From positions 28,601 to 48,427 of the forward strand of contig MU070324.1 in the NCBI GenBank assembly GCA_002284615.2: a stretch of 19,827 nt of DNA. Direction: 5' to 3'. The stretch is from Dunaliella salina (lineage: Eukaryota > Chlorophyta > Chlorophyceae > Chlamydomonadales > Dunaliellaceae). Position 1 is the first letter of the stretch; each line of letters opens with the position of its first letter. The notes beneath the pieces are model-generated. The model was not told the origin of the DNA, did not search any database, and was given only the letters and a program-made list of their open reading frames with translations. This document shows positions 16,501 to 19,827 of the stretch, piece by piece. The position numbers were made by a program, and so were the translations under genes.

Positions 16501-19500
16501 GCACACAGATGTGCATACCAATCAGAGCTTTTGCCAAGAAATTACTTTCAGTAATCATGAGTTGTGGTGTGATTCAGCACTGCGGCTGGGAGGGCAGTTT
16601 TTGCACAGATATGATTGACTGCACTTGACATGCTGAAGCTTTTGCCATCAGCTGCCTTGGCTGCGAAGAACGTGGGACAATTCATTACAAAAGCCGCTGC
16701 CAGCAGCAGAGCTGTCAAGATTCAAGGCACCAAGATCCAACGCATGCGGCAGGCTTGGCTCTTAAGTTAAAAAGCGGGAAGAGCGGATTGGCAGGAGATT
16801 TAAATGGCTGCATACCTGCAATGTAACATGGAAACCCTCTGTAACCTCACAAGTGCCACAGCACATGCGACACTTGACCCCGGTTGCACCTCATGCTCTT
16901 AAAGTGTGCAACACTTTTCCATACTTCACTGAAGCATTTAAATTCACACAAGAGCATCCTCGGCGTGACCCAGATGCAGGGCAGTTAAGAATGGGCAGGG
17001 CCGAAAGAACAGTATTACAAGCATCAGGCCAAAGAGCCACATTACCAAGTGGCTTGCATCCTCTTCCTGGTGGCACACTCTGGGGCACTTGCACACTTTG
17101 GTAAGATGAAAGCAAGAATCTTGTTGACAAGCACCCCAAGACTCATAACGCAAACCTATCTTGGAGAAGAAGTGCCATCAGCGGCTTGTCACACTTCCTT
17201 TGAACATCAACTTTCGTGTTCAATTTATTTGTAAGGATTGATGAATGAATGAATGAATGAATGAATGAAAGAATGAATGAATGGATGGATGGATGTATGG
17301 ATGAGTGAATGAATGTGGGGCAGATTTGATAACGAACCCGCAACCTGTAAAAAGTTGCAGAATACTTGGGTCATCTTGTCATGCATGCTTCACTCTTTGT
17401 GCATGCTTCGTAAGGGCTTTCAGGCATCACGCATTGTGGGAGGAAAAACCTCAGGGCTTTGGATAGTGCAAGGATTGCAAAAATTTACTTGTTGCTCACA
17501 TTGTGCCTCGGAGGGGGCCCTAGCCAAAGGGGCTGCTACCTCAGTAATGTGCAGACTCTGTTTTGGCCTGCATGCTAACCAACCTCAGGATGTTGCAAGG
17601 GTTGCAAGGAATTGCTTCTTGGTCACATTTTGCAAGGACTTGCTTCTTGGTCACATTGTGCCTTAGAGGGCGTCTCAGCCAAGGGGACTACCTCAGTTAG
17701 TTGCAGACTCTCAGTCTGCATGCAAAACAGCCTCACCTCTGCTTCATTCTTCATACGCTCCAGGTTCTTCGCTTCCCTGGATGTGTACAACAACGTTGGT
17801 AGGGCTGAACAAGCAATTCAAATCCTGATGTTCTATCTCTGAGCAAGGCAACATGCGGGTGTTTGGGCAAAACAGATTGTATACATATGTGGATTGATAG
17901 AGGTGTAATGGCCTTATGCCAGGGAAAATGCAAGAGCTATGGCAGTCAGAGTATCCCAAACTTGCTCTGTCCAAAGAAATGCCATTCAATGCCTGTGCCA
18001 CCAAATTATGTCCAGGTGCAAACAACACCACGTTGTCCCAGAAGCTGTGTGCTTCTGGTTACCAATTGCAACCTGTTTTCACCTTCAGATACACCCCATT
18101 CCAATTCCAGCAAGGCAAGAAGCCTACGGAGGTGCACTTGGCAGAGCTTTCTGTTCCTCACCTCCCATTTTCACCGTGCTTGAATTGGCACTAGACGCAT
18201 CATGAGCACCAAGACTACCTAACAGACACATGCTTGGCACTCCACCACTCACCTCACAACATCCTTAGGATGATGTCGTATTTGAATTCGCATTTGTAAC
18301 AAGCAAACCATGTGTGTTAAGCGCTACTCAGGGAGGTGTGCTTGGCACCCTGCTCTCCTCAAAACTTCCTTGGCATGATGCAGTACTTAATTTCACACTG
18401 ATTCCAAGCATATCTCAAACATTTAGCGTTACAAAGAGACTTGAGCTTGGCAGTGCCCTCTGTTCCCTACCTCACATCCTTCAGATGATGCGATACTGGA
18501 ATTCACACTTGTACCAAGCATACTACAAGTGTTCAGTGTTACTAGCAGACTTGTGCATAATGGTGCCCTCTCAAACCCTATATGATGCTATATTTGTGTT
18601 CACACATGTACCAAGCAATTCACACATAAGTCAGAGTGAGACAAACGGACTTGAGCTCGGCACTGCCCTCTGGTTCTTACCTCACATCCTTATCGTCATA
18701 CATTCCAGCACGCCGGGCCTTGTTAGTGGCTGCAATACGTAGCAGCTCTGACCTTGTTTGCTTAATCTGCACATGCAGTGGCACCAATGCCGTGAGAGGT
18801 GGCTTGGGTAGTGCTTCTCAATTTGTTTGCTTTTCCAACAGGTGCAGCGGCAAGGATGCTGTGAGGAGACATGGCAGTGCCAACACAACAAAAATTAGAC
18901 CAGCCATCATCACAAAGCAAGCCTTTGAGCCTCAATTTGACAAACTCTGGATTGCAGATGACACATGCTTTTCATTGGCAAGATACGTCACAAGGGGGCT
19001 TTCTCTGTGGTGTAACGTGCAAAAAAGACCACAGAGCAAGGAAAGCCATAAGACTCCTGCAAGCAGTGAAAACAGTGACATAGAGCCGACGCGCTCCCCT
19101 GCTTTAATTCTGTGGTCCAACCTGTAGGCGGAGGCGTTTAGCGATTGCACAAGGTGAAGTTTGCTGGAACTTTGCAGGGCTCTAAATACAAGGAGCCTGC
19201 AAATAGTAGTCTCTTCCACCTGTTGAGATGGCTACTAATGCAGCGGGTCTACTTAGGGTCATTGCACATTATCAATTTGTCCACAAGATTCACAAACTTT
19301 TATCACATGCAATACAAGCTTATTAAAGGCTTCAATTTTATAACACCCAGATACGAAAAGCTAGGAACACAAACACATGCTTGCACCCAAATTCACATCC
19401 AGATCATGCATGACAATTAAAGACATACAAGAAGAGCCCTGCAGACATATCTCCCATGTGCCGGGCAAAGAAGGGTGCCCGAGAAACTTTTATTACTGCA

Positions 19501-19661
19501 AGCTCATTGTGAGCTTCAACTTCAACAATATGTGCTTGCACCCAAATCCACACCCAGATCATGCTTGAAGGTTGGACACATACAAGAATAGCCCTGCAGA
19601 CAAACCTGCCATGTGCTGGGCAAACAAGGGCATCAGGAAATCCTGCTTTCAAAAACGGCTC
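10475..19661 (-). CDS. Multi-exon host gene (3' part), protein unrecognised
   Basis: Eight candidate exons, 5' to 3': 19661-19606, 19121-19091, 18766-18681, 17776-17737, 14976-14832, 13515-13412, 11967-11878 and 10567-10475 (stop). Each is bounded by AG and GT. All junction phases agree and the chain stays open. The last six give about 185 codons; the first two add 29. The product is rich in Lys, Arg, Glu, Ala and Gln (for example LLRIAATNKARRAGMYDDKD, EAKNLERMKNEAE, ETQPAAQLCH), suggesting long helices or a coiled coil. I do not recognise the family. Exons are small (31-145 bases) and introns are large and repeat-filled. The start of the gene was not found. Individual boundaries are inferred from splice consensus only. 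Confidence 0.6.
11130..11877. repeat. About 55-base minisatellite, roughly 13 diverged copies, abutting an exon
   Basis: The unit resembles GTGGCCTGCCCTTGGCAAGA followed by CCAAGCTGAGCTAGCAGTGC and an ATTCCCTGCATCAAAT-like part. Copies recur every 53-58 bases (for example 11379, 11434, 11487, 11545, 11598, 11753, 11808). The last copy runs into the exon edge at 11878: CAGCCCTTGAC|ATGACAAAGCTG is the exon-side version of CCTTGGC-ATGAC/AGACCAAGCTG. The array fills the intron between the last two exons. Open frames through it are shadows of the repeat. Confidence 0.85.
11878..11967 (-). CDS. Internal exon of the host gene
   Basis: Thirty codons, phase 0 at both ends: AITLEEDAQAQQRASLLAWL followed by ETQPAAQLCH, a strongly helical composition. 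The 3' splice site is TTTAGGCAG; an alternative AG four bases upstream would break phase. The 5' splice site is CAT|GTCAAGG, a weak consensus. In the neighbouring repeat copies the same place usually reads GCCAAGG. Confidence 0.55.
11968..12384. other. Intronic stretch with no recognised feature
   Basis: It lies between the 55-base array and the possible extra exon at 12385. No splice-bounded open segment convinced me here. Short CATGCC/GGGCAT words resemble the array that follows. Confidence 0.35.
12385..12498 (-). CDS. Possible additional exon of the host gene
   Basis: A 38-codon open segment, phase 0 at both ends. A 3' splice site (TTGATTTCAG) lies before it and a GTGCGT 5' splice site after it. 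It starts TKQVAGKSACGSDRGSG and ends AGSEESAQCLR. It would fit between the exons at 13412-13515 and 11878-11967 without changing phase. The composition is less convincing than its neighbours, so it may be an alternative exon or chance. Confidence 0.3.
12590..13411. repeat. Minisatellite carrying about 17 copies of a 5' splice site
   Basis: The core word TACCTGGGGCAT recurs about 17 times. On the minus strand it reads ATGCCCCAG|GTA, a consensus-like donor. From 13011 to 13385 a higher-order unit of exactly 128 bases repeats three times (starts 13011, 13139, 13267). The array abuts the real donor of the exon at 13412. The copy at about 12587-12640 matches the exon edge over roughly 40 bases (ATGCTCATACCTGGGCATGC and on into TGCTT and ATGTGC), including exon sequence. 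Confidence 0.9.
13412..13515 (-). CDS. Internal exon of the host gene
   Basis: This begins after GTGCTTGCAG and ends CATGCCCAG|GTATGAG. Two bases complete a Gly codon, then 34 codons include KEGPRPGVRERREALATRKD and DPVMHIEARHAQ. It enters in phase 1 and leaves in phase 0, matching both neighbours. The open frame continues upstream to 13571 (KATAQALLAHLHPVLAG), so an earlier 3' splice site there is an alternative, but its phase does not fit the previous exon. Confidence 0.62.
13891..14060. repeat. 38-base tandem repeat, over four copies
   Basis: GCATGCATGTGACACATG occurs at 13891, 13929, 13967 (variant), 14005 and 14043, an exact 38-base period; the rest of the unit is TTTGATACATGACCCC-like. 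It is intronic to the host gene. Cys/His-rich open frames across it are artefacts of the repeat. Confidence 0.92.
14061..14760. other. Intronic stretch with no supported gene
   Basis: It contains a direct repeat of GCCTCCAAGA (about 14087 and 14122) and a TTATTATTATCATTTAAT patch near 14172. Overlapping minus-strand open frames around 14170-14470 are unsupported by splice sites in phase with the gene. Confidence 0.4.
14762..14820. repeat. Short CACTCATCCTCACTCACG tandem repeat next to an exon
   Basis: A unit of about 19 bases is repeated two to three times, directly beside the donor end of the exon at 14832. On the minus strand it contains several GTGAGTG and GTGAATG words that could act as competing donors. 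Confidence 0.7.
14832..14976 (-). CDS. Internal exon of the host gene
   Basis: The 3' splice site GCTGGTGCAG precedes ATCCGAGCAAAGGCC, and the donor is TATG|GTGGGT. It enters in phase 0 and leaves in phase 1 (48 codons plus one base). The protein starts IRAKAWVKQQAQLRAGRDQ, a basic helix, and continues into a Gly/Ala/Asp-rich part ending VSASQDQY. A later donor (TGC|GTGAGT at 14812) keeps the frame open but does not fit the phase of the next exon. Its 5' edge is copied in the array at about 15930-16210. Confidence 0.62.
15190..15226. repeat. Short tandem repeat CATTTGCGTCG(T/G)CCCCAC
   Basis: Two adjacent copies of an 18-base unit. It is intronic. Confidence 0.7.
15422..15655 (+). other. Open frame without support
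   Basis: A 77-codon open frame with no recognisable domain, lying in the large intron of the minus-strand gene. It is probably chance or repeat-derived. Confidence 0.1.
15678..15726 (+). other. B-box-like motif followed by a T run
   Basis: AGTTCGAATCC (15708-15718) differs from the Pol III B-box at one base and is followed two bases later by six T (15720-15725), a Pol III terminator-like run. No A-box or cloverleaf was found. It could be the end of a tRNA-derived SINE or a TRIM fragment. Confidence 0.25.
15904..16215. repeat. About 77-base array built from an exon start and its 3' splice site
   Basis: CTGCTGCTTGACCCAGGCC followed by TTTGCTCGGATCTG-like sequence recurs near 15941, 16012, 16090 and 16169. 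This is the 5' edge of the exon at 14832-14976 plus its acceptor, which lies about 1 kb away. Three of the four copies keep the acceptor AG (for example CCCAG|ATCCGAGCAAAGG on the minus strand). A G run lies just to the left at 15843-15852. Confidence 0.85.
16630..16770 (+). CDS. Short ORF with a mitochondrial-presequence-like composition
   Basis: Forty-six codons, ATG to TAA, below the usual ORF cut-off. The protein starts MLKLLPSAALAAKNVGQF and continues with KAAASSRAVK and IQRMRQAWLLS. It has no Asp or Glu and many Lys, Arg, Ser and Ala. That is the look of an amphipathic mitochondrial or plastid targeting peptide. It lies antisense inside the largest intron of the host gene. No 5' splice site continuing it into a mature protein was found. 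It may be chance, a small protein, or the first exon of a transferred gene fragment. Confidence 0.22.
   Translation: MLKLLPSAALAAKNVGQFITKAAASSRAVKIQGTKIQRMRQAWLLS
17237..17313. repeat. TGAA/TGGA microsatellite
   Basis: GAAT repeats change to GGAT repeats and back. It is intronic simple sequence. Confidence 0.95.
17480..17736. repeat. About 158-base tandem duplication ending at an exon donor
   Basis: CACATTGTGCCT...AGCCAAGGGG...CTACCTCAGT...GCAGACTCT...GCATGC occurs at about 17494 and again at about 17652. The second copy ends AACAGCCTCAC|CTC, the donor of the exon at 17737. The first ends AACCAACCTCAGG, a decayed version of the same junction. Confidence 0.75.
17737..17776 (-). CDS. Internal micro-exon of the host gene
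   Basis: Only 40 bases: one base completes an Arg codon begun in the previous exon, then 13 codons EAKNLERMKNEAE. The 3' splice site is CACATCCAG and the donor GAG|GTGAGG. It reads naturally between the DDKDV end of the previous exon and the IRAKAWV start of the next, which strongly supports both junctions. Confidence 0.68.
18130..18680. repeat. About 100-base array carrying copies of a 5' splice site and exon end
   Basis: Units start near 18137, 18233, 18340, 18438, 18553 and 18657 with a CTTGGCACTGCCCTC-like block. The exon edge TTAC|CTCACATCCTT (18678-18690) is copied at 18468-18481 as CTAC|CTCACATCCTT, and in diverged form near 18251 and 18160. Those two still read GAG|GTGAGT or GAG|GTGAGG on the minus strand, good donors. 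Others have lost the GT. Confidence 0.85.
18681..18766 (-). CDS. Internal exon of the host gene
   Basis: Acceptor GCATGTGCAG, donor GTGAG|GTAAGA. Twenty-eight codons plus two bases: IKQTRSELLRIAATNKARR, then AGMYDDKDV, with the final Arg completed by the next exon. It is the best-supported exon: canonical sites at both ends, basic helical protein, and exact phase match to the micro-exon. Confidence 0.72.
19091..19121 (-). CDS. Possible internal micro-exon of the host gene
   Basis: 31 bases: one base finishing an Arg codon, then LDHRIKAGER. The acceptor is CCTACAG; the donor GTCGGC is weak. The phases fit both neighbours. The short length and poor donor leave real doubt. Confidence 0.35.
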
Positions 19662-19680
19662 CTGCAAAGCTTAGGGTGAA
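19376..19680. repeat. 155-base tandem duplication including an exon end
   Basis: CACCCAAATTCACATCCAGA at 19384 recurs as CACCCAAATCCACACCCAGA at 19539, a period of 155. The right copy contains the exon at 19606-19661. The left copy has the same edge (CTCCCATGTGCCGGGCAAAG at about 19451) but its donor GT has changed to AT. Confidence 0.88.
19606..19661 (-). CDS. Possible internal exon of the host gene, first seen in the window
   Basis: Acceptor AGCTTTGCAG, donor CAG|GTTTGT. Eighteen codons plus two bases: EPFLKAGFPDALVCPAHG, with an Arg completed by the exon at 19091-19121. It enters in phase 0; the preceding exon must lie beyond the window. Confidence 0.45.
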
Positions 19681-19764
19681 GCAGATGAAAAGCATGAAAG
19701 GCACAGATACAAAGCAGTAAGCAATAAAACTTGTGAAACGTAATCAGAGTAAGTAGGGGTGCAT

Positions 19765-19779
19765 GGGTGCGCGCGCGCA

Positions 19780-19827
<48 letters not shown>
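19765..19827. repeat. GC and CA microsatellite at the window end
   Basis: A short GC run is followed by a long AC repeat to the last base. Sequence was probably cut within it. Confidence 0.95.

Noticed and set aside
16891..17153. Minus-strand open frames with Cys/Pro-rich sequence resembling a zinc-finger tail of a non-LTR element
   Set aside because: Two frames look equally protein-like, no defining motif is complete, and no splice sites support either.
17744..18205. Overlapping open frames on both strands around 17750-18200
   Set aside because: No recognisable motif; the only supported coding there is the 40-base exon at 17737-17776.

Overview
The window looks like nuclear DNA of a eukaryote, most probably a green alga or similar protist. 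I base this on a chromodomain-bearing Ty3/gypsy retrotransposon, a non-LTR retrotransposon fragment with its own RNase H, spliceosomal exon/intron signals and introns packed with minisatellites. There is no bacterial gene organisation. The species cannot be fixed from the sequence. Single ambiguous bases lie near 210, 437, 479 and 650.

Left flank (1-1946). It holds one clean candidate exon on the + strand (208-318), a hairpin, small inverted repeats, and about 450 bases of AT-rich DNA without a gene.

Transposon nest (about 1947-8614). A decayed repeat with imperfect inverted ends, probably a MITE or fold-back element of roughly 680 bases when empty, carries two separate insertions. The first is a complete but dead Ty3/gypsy chromovirus on the minus strand (2081-7772; LTRs 2081-2322 and 7529-7772; target duplication TGAAA). 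The second is a 286-base terminal-repeat retrotransposon in miniature (TRIM; 8131-8416; target duplication GCAGG). A third element, a 403-base TRIM (6746-7148; target duplication AGCTG), sits inside the gag gene of the gypsy element. All three begin TGTAA and end TTACA, have a purine-rich tract before the 3' LTR, and carry a tRNA-like B-box motif. The 286-base TRIM shares the primer-site sequence TTTGGTGGAGCT with the gypsy element, so the gypsy family may have mobilised it. The gypsy genes are broken by frameshifts, stops, a 200-base inverted duplication in gag, and short deletions that remove the RT YxDD motif, the second integrase aspartate and probably the protease active site.

Middle (8615-10474). 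A 73-base tandem repeat is followed by the RNase H/3' end of a non-LTR retrotransposon (minus strand). The remainder is mostly non-coding and includes the probable 3' UTR of the next gene.

Right half (10475-19661, minus strand). Eight exon candidates form one open, phase-compatible chain ending in TAA at 10475-10477. They encode an unrecognised, charged, probably helical protein. The last six exons are the best supported, and the 5' part of the gene lies beyond the window or was not found. The introns are full of tandem repeats. For at least five of the exons, the repeat units include copies of the adjacent exon edge and its splice site. The clearest case is about 17 tandem copies of a CCCAG|GTATG-like 5' splice site (12590-13414). 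I regard this growth of minisatellites out of splice junctions as the most unusual structure in the window.
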